Source of the DNA: Bradyrhizobium sp. 1(2017)
Lineage (GTDB): Bacteria; Pseudomonadota; Alphaproteobacteria; Rhizobiales; Xanthobacteraceae
Direction: 5' to 3'
NCBI RefSeq assembly: GCF_011602485.2
Contig: NZ_CP050022.2
Span: 1,322,001-1,386,000 of the forward strand
DNA length: 64,000 bases
Part shown: positions 47,881 to 57,180 of the stretch, in pieces
Position numbering within the stretch: position 1 is the first letter of the stretch
Layout of the letters: every line of letters starts with the position of its first letter
Notes under the pieces: model-generated
The model's input: only the letters and a program-made list of their open reading frames with translations
Databases searched by the model: none
What the model was told of the DNA's origin: nothing
Translations under genes and position numbers: made by a program

Positions 47881-49094
47881 CCTCGGCCGTCATTGCCAAC
47901 GCGATCGTCAATCTCTGTGGCGTGATCGGGCTCGGCGTCGCCATGCTCGCGCTCTGCCGCCGCGACGCGCAGAGCCCGCTGACCCGGCGCCTCGTGATCG
48001 CGCTCGGCATCGTCGCGCTTCTGTTCCTGGTGCGCAGCACCGCGTGGCTGACCGCGAACAGCGTGCTCGACGACCTCTCGGTCATCCCGGCTGCCGCGAT
48101 CCCTTTCGGTGCCCTGATCGTGACCGAGGGGTTGTTGAGGCGGCACGCGCCGCGCGCCATCAAGCTCGCGGTGATCGCCGGCGGCGTTGTGCTCGGCATC
48201 GGCGGCGCGCTGGGGCTCGAGCGTTTCGAGACGCCCTATGCCATCGCGCTGATGCTGTTCCAGCTCGGCGGCTTTGCGGCTTGCGCCGTCCTGCTCGCAA
48301 CGCGCAACCGCAAGTCGCTGATGGCCTCCGAGAATCGCAGCATCGGCCGCATGACGATCGGTGCTATCGTCGTGCTGCCCTTCATCGTCACCGATTTTGG
48401 CGCCTTGATGCCGAGCATGCCGGTCAAGCTCGGCGCGCTCGGCGCATTGCTCGTCGTCACCGCGATCCTGATCGCGGGCAGCAGTGGCGAAGCACGTTGG
48501 CATGGCGTGCAGCTCACCGCGCTGCGGCTCGTAAGCTCGGCGTGCCTCGGTCTGGCGGCGGCTTTCGTTGCCGGGGACGTCGACGCCGCGCAGCTGGTGC
48601 GCTTCAGTGCCATCGCCGTGTCGGGCGTGCTGACCATTGGCCTCATGACCGACACGCTGCGGTCCTATCTCGAATCCCGCGTGCCGGGCGTGCTGGGCTC
48701 GGTCGCAAGCTCGTCGGCGACCTCCCGCGATCAATTGATTGCGGAGGTGCTGCGTCACCCGCTGTTCGAGAGTGCGCGGCGCTATCGCGAAGACGATCTC
48801 GCAGCCTACGATCCGGTCTTGCTGCGCATTCGTCTTGCGGATCATCGCGTGCTGCGGCGCGTGGATGCGCCATGGGGTCATCCACCGGTCGATCCGGCCG
48901 TGGAGCGGCTGGTGTCGCTGATGGCCGCAGTGAGCGCGACGCATCTCGTCGTGCTGTCGTCCGATCCGGTCGACATTCTCGCGCTCGTGGTTCCCGTGAC
49001 GTCGGCCGACCCCGCCACCGAGACTGCGATCGCATTGGTGCAGCGGATCCTGATCATGGCGGAGGCGAGTGCGCCAGCTCACACCGCCGCCTGA
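47877..49094 (+). CDS. Seven-helix membrane protein with C-terminal soluble domain, function unknown
   Basis: A 405-residue protein. The first 270 residues contain about 7-9 hydrophobic helices (AIVNLCGVIGLGVAMLALC, LVIALGIVALLFLVRSTAWL, VSGVLTIGLM). The layout resembles 7TM signalling receptors or diguanylate-cyclase sensor modules. Residues 275-405 are soluble (LIAEVLRHPLFESARRYRED, LLRIRLADHRVLRRV). No catalytic motif is seen. The ATG lies inside the stop of the GNAT-like gene (ATGA at 47877-47880), so they are translationally coupled. Confidence 0.7.
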   Translation: MTSAVIANAIVNLCGVIGLGVAMLALCRRDAQSPLTRRLVIALGIVALLFLVRSTAWLTANSVLDDLSVIPAAAIPFGALIVTEGLLRRHAPRAIKLAVIAGGVVLGIGGALGLERFETPYAIALMLFQLGGFAACAVLLATRNRKSLMASENRSIGRMTIGAIVVLPFIVTDFGALMPSMPVKLGALGALLVVTAILIAGSSGEARWHGVQLTALRLVSSACLGLAAAFVAGDVDAAQLVRFSAIAVSGVLTIGLMTDTLRSYLESRVPGVLGSVASSSATSRDQLIAEVLRHPLFESARRYREDDLAAYDPVLLRIRLADHRVLRRVDAPWGHPPVDPAVERLVSLMAAVSATHLVVLSSDPVDILALVVPVTSADPATETAIALVQRILIMAEASAPAHTAA

Positions 49095-49187
49095 CAATCA
49101 TTTCAGGCTTTACGGTATGCGCAACGCATTGTGATTCCGTTGCAGGTGCGATATGGCTCTCGCGCTTTCCAGAGGCGGAGACGAGCT

Positions 49188-49394
49188 TTGTCGAAACAAT
49201 CCCTGCGTGAGGAGGCCGAGCGCCTGATCCGCGAATCGATGGAAAAGAAGAGCATCGTCGTCAAGCAGGGCACGACCCGCATCGAAGCGGTCTGCGGCAA
49301 GTGCGGTGCGCCGAACCGGGTGCAGGCGGAGAAGGGTCAGACCCGCGTCAAGTTCGCGTGCAAGAATTGCGGGCACAAGCAAGAGACGCTGTAG
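49188..49394 (+). CDS. Small zinc-ribbon protein
   Basis: A 68-residue protein with two CxxC knuckles, EAVCGKCGAPN and KFACKNCGHKQ, 21 residues apart, forming a zinc ribbon with an N-terminal basic helix (SLREEAERLIRESMEKK). The start is TTG at 49188 with GGAG 7 bases upstream; an ATG further upstream in frame would add a non-conserved Arg-rich leader. Ribbons like this bind nucleic acids or proteins. Function unknown. Confidence 0.75.
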   Translation: MSKQSLREEAERLIRESMEKKSIVVKQGTTRIEAVCGKCGAPNRVQAEKGQTRVKFACKNCGHKQETL

Positions 49395-49427
49395 GCGAGG
49401 GCGTTCCTCACCATAAGGGTCTGACCG

Positions 49428-50273
49428 TCAGTCGCCCTCCACGAATCTCTTGAATGCGCCCGCATAATCCGGATGCCAGCGCGACAGCGGCGGGCGGTTC
49501 TCGACGATGTCGCCGGCCGCCCACAGCATGCGCTTCTCGTCGAGCGCGCGGGGCACATCATTGTCCGGGCAGAGAATGTAGAAGTCGTCGGCCTCCAGAC
49601 GCGTCAACATGAATTCGACCGTCTGCTCCGGCGTCCAGGCGCCGGCCGGCTTCTCGGTGCGGCCCTTCGCGGTGAGGCCCGTGAAGACGAAGCCGGGAAT
49701 GAGCAGATGCGCGGCGATGCGGCAGTCCTTCGTGTTGCGCAACTCGTGCTGGAGCGCCTCGGTGAACGCCTTCACGCCGGCCTTGGAGACATTGTAGGCG
49801 GGATCGCCGGGCGGGGTTGTGATGCCCTGCTTCGATCCGGTGTTGATGATGAGGCCTGGCTTGCCGCGCGCGATCATGTTCGGCGCAAAGATGCGCGAGC
49901 CGTTGATGATCCCCCACATGTTGACGGCGATGATCCGCTGCCAATTGTCGGGCTCGGCGAACAATGTGCTGCCGGGCTGGATGCCGGCATTGTTCATCAG
50001 GACGTCGGTCCCGCCGAACCGTTCGCGCACGCCGCGTTCCAGGTCCGCAACGCTCTCGGCCCGGCCGACATCGACGGCGAAGGTCATCACATTCGCGGGA
50101 CCCGTGACGGATGACAGTTTTGTTGCGGCCTCGGCCAGGCGGTTCTGATCGACATCGGCGATGCACACCTTCATGCCGGTGCGCGCAAACGCCGCGGCGG
50201 CGGCCAGTCCAATGCCGGATGCGCCGCCGGTAATCACGGCAACGTTGTCCTTGACGATGGCAGGATGTGACAT
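49428..50273 (-). CDS. SDR family oxidoreductase
   Basis: A 281-residue NAD(P)-dependent dehydrogenase. Rossmann TGGASGIGLA near residue 15, NNAG at about 93, Ser in NTGSKQG, and the YNVSK catalytic motif are all present. Asp after the second strand (CIADVDQNR) favours NAD over NADP. A C-terminal extension (LDEKRMLWAAGDIVENRPPL) is longer than in minimal SDRs. Substrate unknown. It is divergent from the ALDH gene with a shared upstream region. Confidence 0.93.
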   Translation of the reverse strand: MSHPAIVKDNVAVITGGASGIGLAAAAAFARTGMKVCIADVDQNRLAEAATKLSSVTGPANVMTFAVDVGRAESVADLERGVRERFGGTDVLMNNAGIQPGSTLFAEPDNWQRIIAVNMWGIINGSRIFAPNMIARGKPGLIINTGSKQGITTPPGDPAYNVSKAGVKAFTEALQHELRNTKDCRIAAHLLIPGFVFTGLTAKGRTEKPAGAWTPEQTVEFMLTRLEADDFYILCPDNDVPRALDEKRMLWAAGDIVENRPPLSRWHPDYAGAFKRFVEGD

Positions 50274-50462
50274 GCGAGGTCTCCGGCGAAACTACGTGGC
50301 GCTCGGTCGCATTATAGCACGCGCCTCGCGCGAGGCTGCACAAGTCGGCATAGGAGGTCTTCGTTCCACGCCGCCTTTACGCTTCTGCGGCGCCGCTGTA
50401 TTTTATCCGACGAACGATCCTGCCCAGATCGAACCAACAATCATTTGATAGGGAGTGCAGCC

Positions 50463-51959
50463 ATGGCTGTGTCGCAGGCTATTCCGATCACGCGCCATCC
50501 ATTCGCGAACGGGTCCTACAAGCAGATGCTGATCGACGGGAAGTGGATCGACGCTGCCTCAGGCAAGCGCTTCGAGACCCACAATCCCGCCACTGGCGAG
50601 CTGCTTGCGACTGTCGCCGAAGGTGACAAGGAGGATATCGACCGTGCGGTCGCCGCGGCACGCCGCGCCTTCGAGGGGCCCTGGAGCAAGGTCAAGCCAT
50701 TCGAGCGACAGAACCTGCTGCTCAGGCTTGCCGACCTCGTCGAAAAGAATTTCGACGAGTTGTCGCAGCTCGACACGCTCGACATGGGCGCTCCCGTCAG
50801 CCGAACCCGCGCCTACCGTCTCCGCGCCATCGGCATGCTGCGCTATTACGCCGGCCAGACCACTGCGCTCCACGGTGAGACCATCGAGAATTCGCTGCCC
50901 GGCGAGATCTTCTCCTACACGCTGAAGGAGCCCGTCGGTGTCGTCGGTGCCATCATCCCCTGGAACGGGCCGCTGACCGCAACGATCTGGAAGATCGGGC
51001 CGGCGATCGCGACCGGCTGCACCGTGGTGCTCAAGCCAGCAGAAGAAGCCCCGCTGACATCGCTGCGCATCGCCGAGCTCGCGATGGAAGCGGGCGTGCC
51101 GCCCGGCGTCATCAATGTCGTTCCCGGCTATGGCGAGACCGCGGGTGCGGCGCTCGCCTCGCACCATGACGTCGACAAGGTCGCTTTCACCGGCTCGCAT
51201 GTCACCGGCCAGTCGATCATCCGTGCCTCGGCCGGAAACCTCAAGCGTGTTTCGCTCGAGCTTGGCGGCAAGTCGCCGGACATCGTGTTTGCGGATGCCG
51301 ATCTCGATGCCGCGGTGCCGGGCGCCGCGATGGCGGTATTCGCCAATTCGGGACAGATCTGCAGCGCCGGCACGCGCCTGTTCGTCGAGCAGTCGATCTA
51401 CGAGGAGTTCGTCGGCCGTGTCGCCGAATTCGGCAAGAAGCTGCAGGTCGGCAACGGCCTCGATCCCAACACCCAGATCGGGCCGCTGGTCTCGGAGCAG
51501 CAATTGGAGCGCGTCACCGGCTATCTCGACATCGGCCAGAAGGAAGGCGCCAAGGCGCTCGCCGGAGGCGGTCGCGTCACCGAAGGCGCGCTGTCGAAGG
51601 GCTTCTTCGTCTCGCCCACGGTGTTCGCTGGCGTTCAGGACAACATGCGCATCGCGCAGGAGGAGATCTTCGGGCCCGTGATCTCGGCGATTGCGTTCAA
51701 GGACATGGACGAGTTGGTCAAGCGCGCCAACGCCACGACGTTCGGCCTCGGCTCTGGCCTGTGGACGCGCGACGTCAGCAAGGCCCATGCGGTGGCCAAG
51801 AGCCTGCGTGCCGGCTCGGTGTGGGTGAACTGCTATCAGGCGATGGACCCGGCCGTGCCGTTCGGCGGTTACAAGATGAGCGGTTACGGCCGCGAGTCCG
51901 GCAAACAACATGTCGAGGAATATCTCAACGTGAAGGCTGTCTGGATCAAGACGGCGTAA
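50463..51959 (+). CDS. Aldehyde dehydrogenase family protein
   Basis: A 498-residue NAD(P)-dependent aldehyde dehydrogenase. Landmarks in order: IPWNGPLTATIWKIGPAIAT (cofactor binding), FTGSHVTGQSI, general base Glu in LELGGKSPDIVF and nucleophile Cys in SGQICSAGTRLFV; then EEIFGPVISAI and the tail FGGYKMSGYGRESG. Full length and all catalytic residues are present. GGGAG precedes the ATG at 50463, which is better than the in-frame codon at 50445. The divergent SDR could act on the same alcohol/aldehyde pathway, by inference. Confidence 0.95.
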   Translation: MAVSQAIPITRHPFANGSYKQMLIDGKWIDAASGKRFETHNPATGELLATVAEGDKEDIDRAVAAARRAFEGPWSKVKPFERQNLLLRLADLVEKNFDELSQLDTLDMGAPVSRTRAYRLRAIGMLRYYAGQTTALHGETIENSLPGEIFSYTLKEPVGVVGAIIPWNGPLTATIWKIGPAIATGCTVVLKPAEEAPLTSLRIAELAMEAGVPPGVINVVPGYGETAGAALASHHDVDKVAFTGSHVTGQSIIRASAGNLKRVSLELGGKSPDIVFADADLDAAVPGAAMAVFANSGQICSAGTRLFVEQSIYEEFVGRVAEFGKKLQVGNGLDPNTQIGPLVSEQQLERVTGYLDIGQKEGAKALAGGGRVTEGALSKGFFVSPTVFAGVQDNMRIAQEEIFGPVISAIAFKDMDELVKRANATTFGLGSGLWTRDVSKAHAVAKSLRAGSVWVNCYQAMDPAVPFGGYKMSGYGRESGKQHVEEYLNVKAVWIKTA

Positions 51960-51965
51960 TTGTCC

Positions 51966-51982
51966 CCCTGCGTTTCGCAGGG
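51966..51982 (+). terminator. Short hairpin after the ALDH gene
   Basis: CCCTGCG, loop TTT, CGCAGGG, seven base pairs, a few bases past the stop codon. Without a T-run it is at best a weak terminator or a 3'-end stabiliser. Confidence 0.45.
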
Positions 51983-52074
51983 AGGAATATTGCCTTCGTG
52001 GGGGCGACACCTTTTCCGGGTGCCGCCCTCCGCTATATGATCGTCATCCTTCCGTAGCTCCAGTTGAGGCCAGC

Positions 52075-53202
52075 ATGAAATTCGAGGCGTTGTTCAAACC
52101 GTTGCAGGTCGGTCCGTACAAGCTTGCGCACCGCGTCGCGATGGCGCCGCTGACGCGCATGCGTGCCGAGCGCGAAACCTTCGCGCCGCGACCGCTCAAC
52201 GCCGAATATTACGGCCAGCGCGCAACGCCGGGCGGCTTGATCGTCGCCGAAGCCTCGCCGGTGCTCTCGCACGGCCGCGGCAATCCGGCGACGCCCGGCA
52301 TCTATTCGGAGTCGCAAATCGCAGGCTGGCGCAAGGTGGTCGACGCCGTGCACGCCAAGGGCGGCATCATCTTCCTCCAGCTCTGGCATGTCGGCCGGGT
52401 CTCGCATTCCTCTTTCCACGGCGGCGCGCTGCCGGTGTCGGCCTCGGCGATCCCGATCAAGGCCGAGGGCATGAAGGCGATGACTGCCGATGGCAAGATT
52501 GCCGATTACGAGCCGCCGCGCGCGCTGGAGACCGAGGAGGTCAAGGACATCGTCGAGGCGTTCCGCCAAGGTGCGAGGAACGCGCTCGCCGCCGGCTTCG
52601 ACGGCGTCGAGATCCACGGCGCCAATGGCTATCTGCTCGAGCAATTCCTGCAATCGCGCAGCAACCAGCGCACCGATCAATATGGCGGATCGATCGAGAA
52701 CCGCGCGCGGCTGCTGCTCGAGGTGACACAGGCCGCGATCGACGTCTGGGGCGCGAACCGCGTCGCCGTCCGGCTGTCGCCTCACGGCATCGCCAATGAT
52801 TCCGGCGAGCCAGATCCGATGCCGCTCTATACCCATGTCGTGAGTGCGCTCGACAAGCTCGGTCTTGCCTATCTGCACTTCATCGAACCACGCTCCAGCG
52901 GCGCCGGCCGGGCCGATGTTCACTGGGAGAACGTGCCGTCGGCAATGGTGCTGTTCCGCCCGCTCTACAGCGGCGTCCTGATGACGGCCGGCGGCTTCAC
53001 CGGCGAGACTGCGAATGCGGCGATCGCCGAGGGATACGCCGATATCATCGCTTTCGGCCGCATCTTCATCTCCAACCCCGATCTGCCGCGCCGCCTTCAG
53101 CACGGCTATCCGATCACACCATACAATCGCGCGACGTTTTATAGCGGCGAGGCGAAGGGGTACACGGACTATCCGGCGTATGACGAATTGGCGCCGGCGT
53201 GA
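52075..53202 (+). CDS. Old Yellow Enzyme family alkene reductase (NemA-like)
   Basis: A 375-residue FMN enzyme that reduces activated alkenes or nitro compounds with NAD(P)H. Seen: LAHRVAMAPLTRMRAE, VAEASPVLSHGRG, LQLWHVGRVSH, the substrate-binding pair in VEIHGANGYLLEQFLQ, and QYGGSIENRARLLLEV, then ADIIAFGRIFISNPDLP at the FMN phosphate end. The active-site His is replaced by the His-Ala-Asn form (H-G-A-N), usual for bacterial class I OYEs. It stands alone between the ALDH and GFA-like genes. Confidence 0.94.
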   Translation: MKFEALFKPLQVGPYKLAHRVAMAPLTRMRAERETFAPRPLNAEYYGQRATPGGLIVAEASPVLSHGRGNPATPGIYSESQIAGWRKVVDAVHAKGGIIFLQLWHVGRVSHSSFHGGALPVSASAIPIKAEGMKAMTADGKIADYEPPRALETEEVKDIVEAFRQGARNALAAGFDGVEIHGANGYLLEQFLQSRSNQRTDQYGGSIENRARLLLEVTQAAIDVWGANRVAVRLSPHGIANDSGEPDPMPLYTHVVSALDKLGLAYLHFIEPRSSGAGRADVHWENVPSAMVLFRPLYSGVLMTAGGFTGETANAAIAEGYADIIAFGRIFISNPDLPRRLQHGYPITPYNRATFYSGEAKGYTDYPAYDELAPA

Positions 53203-53209
53203 CGCTGCC

Positions 53210-53286
53210 GTAGCCCGGATGAGCGAAGCGACATCCGGGAGCTTCGCAACAGTCGTCCCGGATGTCGCATCGCTCATCCGGGGTTA
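53210..53286. repeat. Palindromic intergenic element
   Basis: Arms of about 30 bp (GTAGCCCGGATGAGCGAAGC at the left and its near complement ending GGTTAC at the right) around a 15-base loop. A separate short hairpin CGTCATTGC/GCAATGACG follows at 53325-53354. Both are of types repeated across Bradyrhizobium chromosomes. Confidence 0.8.
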
Positions 53287-53367
53287 CGGGTCCATTGTGG
53301 AGCGCTGACAAACTCCACAAATTCCGTCATTGCTTCGCTGCGCTCGCAATGACGAAGGGGACGCATC

Positions 53368-53871
53368 ATGGCCAAAGCCGCAGCCGCCGCAGGTATAGCC
53401 ACCGGCCAATGCCTCTGCGGCAAGGTCACCTTCGAGATCGACGTTCCCGCGCGATGGGCCTGGCACGATCACTCCGCCGCGAGCCGCCGCGCTCATGGTG
53501 CGGCCTATGCGACCTATGTCGGAAGCTGGAAGAAGCGCTTTCGTATCACTGCTGGCAAGACTTCACTTACGCGTTACGAGGACAAGGCGACGAAGACCAC
53601 CCGCAGCTTCTGCGCGCATTGCGGCACGCCGATCGCCTATGAGCGCCCGCGCGGGCCGCACATGGTCAATATCCCGCGCGCTCTCTTCAAGGAGCGCACC
53701 GGCCGCCAGCCGCTCTATCACATCGCGATCGAGGAGTTGCAGGAATGGGCCTATACCGGCGAGCCGCTGGTGCCGCTGAAGGGCTTTCCCGGCGTGGTCT
53801 GGCAGCGTTCGAAAAAGAAGAAGCGAGCGAGGGGCGAGGATCCGTTCGAGCTGGGTCGGGAGGAGATGTAG
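53368..53871 (+). CDS. GFA family protein with altered zinc site
   Basis: A 167-residue protein related to glutathione-dependent formaldehyde-activating enzyme. The family's first cysteines (C15-L-C17) and last pair (C82-A-H-C85) are present, and the overall beta plan (YVGSWKKRFRITAG, TRSFCAHCGTPIAY) fits. The second zinc cluster, normally C-x-C-x2-C followed by K-A-H-G-A, is H33-D-H35-S-A-A38 here, then RRAHGAAYATY. The catalytic zinc site is therefore changed. Binding of formaldehyde adducts is doubtful. Confidence 0.82.
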   Translation: MAKAAAAAGIATGQCLCGKVTFEIDVPARWAWHDHSAASRRAHGAAYATYVGSWKKRFRITAGKTSLTRYEDKATKTTRSFCAHCGTPIAYERPRGPHMVNIPRALFKERTGRQPLYHIAIEELQEWAYTGEPLVPLKGFPGVVWQRSKKKKRARGEDPFELGREEM

Positions 53872-53980
53872 AGCCGCCCTCCCGCGCAACGCAGCCATGA
53901 CCGCGCTTTCTTGCGCGTATCCCAAGACTTCGGCCATCATGCTTTCAGTCCTTGCGGCGACGTCCGCTCCTGGAGGCAAC

Positions 53981-55642
53981 ATGAAGAACAAGATCACCGG
54001 CCGCTCCGCTTTTCTCGCGCTGCTCAAGGACGAGGGCATTACGCATCTGTTCGGCAACCCCGGCACCACCGAGCTGCCGATCATGCATGCGCTCAAGGAC
54101 CATCCCGATCTCACCTATGTGATGGCGATGCAGGAGAGCCTGGTGGTGGCGATCGCCGACGGTTACAGCCGCGCCTCCGGCAAGCTCGTGGCCTGCAACG
54201 TCCATGTCGCGCCGGGCCTCGGCAACGCGATGGGCTCGCTCTACAATGCCCAGTTCACGGGCACGCCGATGATCCTCACTGCCGGCCAGCAGGAGCAGGG
54301 TCACGGCCTGATGGAGCCGGTGCTCTATGGCCCGCTGGTGCGAATGGCCGAGCCGCTGGTGAAGTGGGCGGTCGAGGTGACGCGGCTGGAAGACCTGCCG
54401 CGCATCGTGCGTCGGGCCGCCAAGGTGGCGATGACGCCGCCGACCGGCCCGGTGTTCATCTCGCTGCCGGGCGACATCCTCAACAGCGAGGCCGGGATCG
54501 ATCTTGGCCGCTCCACCCGCATCGATGCGCGCACCAAGCCCTCGGATGAGGCGCTCAGGGCGTTTGCTGCGCGGCTGCTGAAAGCCGAGCGTCCCGTGAT
54601 CGTCACCATGGACGAGGTGGTCAAGAGCGATGCGCTGAAGGAAGCTGCGGAGCTCGCGGAGCTGCTGGGTGCGGCGGCCTATCAATCCTCCACCCCCTAT
54701 GGCGCGCATTTCCTCTCGGAGAGCCCGAGCTTCGTCGGAACGCTGGCACGGGTGCAGAAGGTGGCGCGTGATACGCTCGCGCCCCACGATCTCCTGATCG
54801 CGCTCGGCGGCGATCCCTTGCGGATGTCTGTTTATAGCGAGGTCGATACGCTCCCCGACGGCCTCGGCATCGTGCAGGTCGGCCTCGTCGATTGGGAGAT
54901 CGCCAAGAATTACGGCGCCGAGATCGCGCTGAAGGCGGATTTGAAGGAGACGCTGCGCGCATTGATTCCCGTGCTGAAGGAGATGGGCGGCGCAACGCTT
55001 GCGAGCCGTGCCAGGCAGCGCCTTGCCGAGCTTGCGCCGAAGAACTGGACTGCGCGCCGCGCTGCGCTGGTCGAGCAGATCGGAAAGAGCGCCGGTCGCA
55101 GCCCGATCGATCCGGACTTCCTGGTGCTGCAGATGATCGAGGCCATGCCCGACCATGCCATCCTGGTCGATGAAGGCCTCACCTCGAGCCGCCAGGTGAC
55201 GGCGCTACGGCCGCATCGCGACCGCTACGGCTATCACGGCCTCGCCTCCGGCGGCATCGGCTGGGGCCTGCCGGCGTCGGTCGGTGCCAGCATCGCCAAT
55301 CCGGATCGCCCCGTCGTGTGCTTCTCAGGTGACGGCAGCGCGATGTATTCGATCCAGTCGCTGTGGACGGCGGCGCACCACAAGCTGCCGCTCAACGTCG
55401 TCATCGCCAATAATGGCGGCTACCGCATCATCAAGCAGCGCCTGCTCGCCTTCCATGGCGATGACAATTACGTCGGCATGGATTTCGTCGATCCGCCGGT
55501 GGATTTTGCAGGCGTCGCCAAGGCGCTCGGCTGCGAGGCGATCAGGGTCAGCGATGCCGGCGAGCTGAAGGCGACACTGGCTTCGGCATTTGGCCGGCCG
55601 GGAACCAAGCTGATCGAGGTGATGGTGGACGGGAAGGTGTAA
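53981..55642 (+). CDS. Thiamine-diphosphate enzyme, benzoylformate decarboxylase/acetolactate synthase-like
   Basis: A 553-residue ThDP enzyme with the three-domain order of the decarboxylase family. N-terminal Pyr domain: FGNPGTTELPIMHAL, catalytic Glu in AMQESLVVAIADGYSR. Middle domain to about 350. C-terminal PP domain: GDGSAMYSIQSLWTAAHHKL to NVVIANNGGYRII (the GDG...NN cofactor motif). Similarity in plan is closest to benzoylformate decarboxylases (MdlC). GGAGG lies just before ATG 53981. Substrate is a 2-oxo acid; which one is not clear. Confidence 0.88.
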   Translation: MKNKITGRSAFLALLKDEGITHLFGNPGTTELPIMHALKDHPDLTYVMAMQESLVVAIADGYSRASGKLVACNVHVAPGLGNAMGSLYNAQFTGTPMILTAGQQEQGHGLMEPVLYGPLVRMAEPLVKWAVEVTRLEDLPRIVRRAAKVAMTPPTGPVFISLPGDILNSEAGIDLGRSTRIDARTKPSDEALRAFAARLLKAERPVIVTMDEVVKSDALKEAAELAELLGAAAYQSSTPYGAHFLSESPSFVGTLARVQKVARDTLAPHDLLIALGGDPLRMSVYSEVDTLPDGLGIVQVGLVDWEIAKNYGAEIALKADLKETLRALIPVLKEMGGATLASRARQRLAELAPKNWTARRAALVEQIGKSAGRSPIDPDFLVLQMIEAMPDHAILVDEGLTSSRQVTALRPHRDRYGYHGLASGGIGWGLPASVGASIANPDRPVVCFSGDGSAMYSIQSLWTAAHHKLPLNVVIANNGGYRIIKQRLLAFHGDDNYVGMDFVDPPVDFAGVAKALGCEAIRVSDAGELKATLASAFGRPGTKLIEVMVDGKV

Positions 55643-55646
55643 CTCC

Positions 55647-55779
55647 GCTGTCGTCCCGGCGAACGCCGGGACCCATACCGCGTGATCTATCAAATGCGGG
55701 TGGTGCCAATCCCGAACGACCAGCCTTCGCCAAACTACTCCCTGGGGTTATGGGTCCCGGCGTTCGCCGGGACGACAGT
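55647..55779. repeat. 133-bp palindromic dispersed element, copy B
   Basis: Same family as 5020-5153 but inverted: read on the minus strand it aligns end to end with that copy, including the unique core (CCAGGGAGTAGTTTGGCGAAG shortened here to its first part). Terminal inverted repeats GCTGTCGTCCCGGCGAACGC. It sits between convergent genes. Confidence 0.85.
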
Positions 55780-55792
55780 GAGTTTGTGCTGC

Positions 55793-57172
55793 CTACCCCT
55801 TCTTCCCCACCCGATACCCCGCCGCCGGATGCGTCGCATCGAGCCGTGCACGGCCATCGCCGAACAGCTTCTCCCGCAGCGTGCCCTTTGCATATTCGGA
55901 CTTGTAGCGTCCGCGCCGCGTCAGCTCCGGCACCAGCATGTCGGCAATGTCCTCGAAATCGCCGGGCGAGATCGCGAACGCAACGTTGAGGCCGTCGACG
56001 TCGGTCGCCTCGAACCATTGCTCGATCTTGTCCGCGACCATCTCCGGTGTGCCGACCACGACGGGGCCAGCGCCGCCGACGCCGACATGCTCGATGACGT
56101 CGCGCACGGTCCAAACGCGGTCGGGATCGGCCCGGGTGACATTGTCCATCGCGCTGCGGCCGGCATCGTTCTGGACGTGCCGCACCTGCTGGTCGAGGTC
56201 GTAGCCGGCGAAGTCGACGCCGGTCCATCCCGACATCAGGGCGAGCGCGCCCTCGGGGCTGATGTGGCGGCGGTAGTCGGCATATTTTTCTTTGGCCTCG
56301 GCTTCGGTCCGGCCGAGGATGATCGTCATCATCGAGAACATCAGGATTTCGGCGGGGTTGCGGCAAATTGCGGCGGCCTCCTGGCGGATCGCGGAGACGC
56401 GCGGCGCGATCACCTTGGCCGATGGGCCCGACATGAACACGCATTCGGCATGCTTTGCTGCGAACTGCCGGCCGCGCGGCGAGGTGCCGGCCTGATACAG
56501 CACCGGCGTTCGTTGCGGCGACGGCTCGCTGAGATGAATGGTGTTGTTGATGCGATAGTTGGCACCTTCATGGTTGACGCGATGAACCTTTGTCGGGTCG
56601 GTGAAAATGCCGCGCTTGCGGTCGCGCAGCGCCGCGCCATCCTCCCAGCTCCCTTCCCAGAGCTTGTAGACGACCTCCATATATTCGTCGGCGATGTCGT
56701 AGCGGTCGTCATGCCCGGTCTGCTTGTCCTTGCCGGCGCCGCGCGCGGCGCTGTCGAGATAGCCGGTGACGACGTTCCAGCCGATCCGCCCCTCGGTGAG
56801 GTGATCGAGCGTCGACATCCGGCGTGCGAACGGGTAGGGCGGCTCGAAGGATAGATTGCTGGTGACGCCGAAACCGAGATTTTGCGTCACCGCGGCCATC
56901 GCTGAGAGCAGCAGCAGCGGCTCGTTCGACGGGGTCTGTGTTGCATTGCGCAAGGCCGCGTCAGGGCTGTTGCCGTAGACGTCATAGACCCCGAGCACAT
57001 CGGCGAGGAACAGCCCGTCGAAACGGCCGCGCTCCAGCGTCCTCGCTAGATCGATCCAGTAGGGCAGGCGGTTATAGTCGGCGGTGCGGTCGCGCGGATG
57101 GGTCCACAGGCCCGGTGACTGGTGTGCGACGCAATTCATCGCAAAGGCGTTGAGCCTGATCTCTTTGGCCAT
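55793..57172 (-). CDS. LLM-class flavin-dependent monooxygenase (NtaA/SnaA/DszA group)
   Basis: A 459-residue FMN(H2)-dependent monooxygenase. The pattern is that of the NtaA/DszA/SoxA branch: LNAFAMNCVAHQSPGLWTHP, YWIDLARTLERGRFDGLFLAD, ARRMSTLDHLTEGRIGWNVV, VLYQAGTSPRGRQFAAKHAE and SMMTIILGRTEAEA. It needs a separate flavin reductase, not seen nearby. AAGGGA stands just before ATG 57172. Substrates of the group include nitrilotriacetate, sulfones and amine-like compounds. It is divergent from the M20 peptidase, which might process a product. Confidence 0.93.
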   Translation of the reverse strand: MAKEIRLNAFAMNCVAHQSPGLWTHPRDRTADYNRLPYWIDLARTLERGRFDGLFLADVLGVYDVYGNSPDAALRNATQTPSNEPLLLLSAMAAVTQNLGFGVTSNLSFEPPYPFARRMSTLDHLTEGRIGWNVVTGYLDSAARGAGKDKQTGHDDRYDIADEYMEVVYKLWEGSWEDGAALRDRKRGIFTDPTKVHRVNHEGANYRINNTIHLSEPSPQRTPVLYQAGTSPRGRQFAAKHAECVFMSGPSAKVIAPRVSAIRQEAAAICRNPAEILMFSMMTIILGRTEAEAKEKYADYRRHISPEGALALMSGWTGVDFAGYDLDQQVRHVQNDAGRSAMDNVTRADPDRVWTVRDVIEHVGVGGAGPVVVGTPEMVADKIEQWFEATDVDGLNVAFAISPGDFEDIADMLVPELTRRGRYKSEYAKGTLREKLFGDGRARLDATHPAAGYRVGKKG

Positions 57173-57180
57173 GATGTCCC

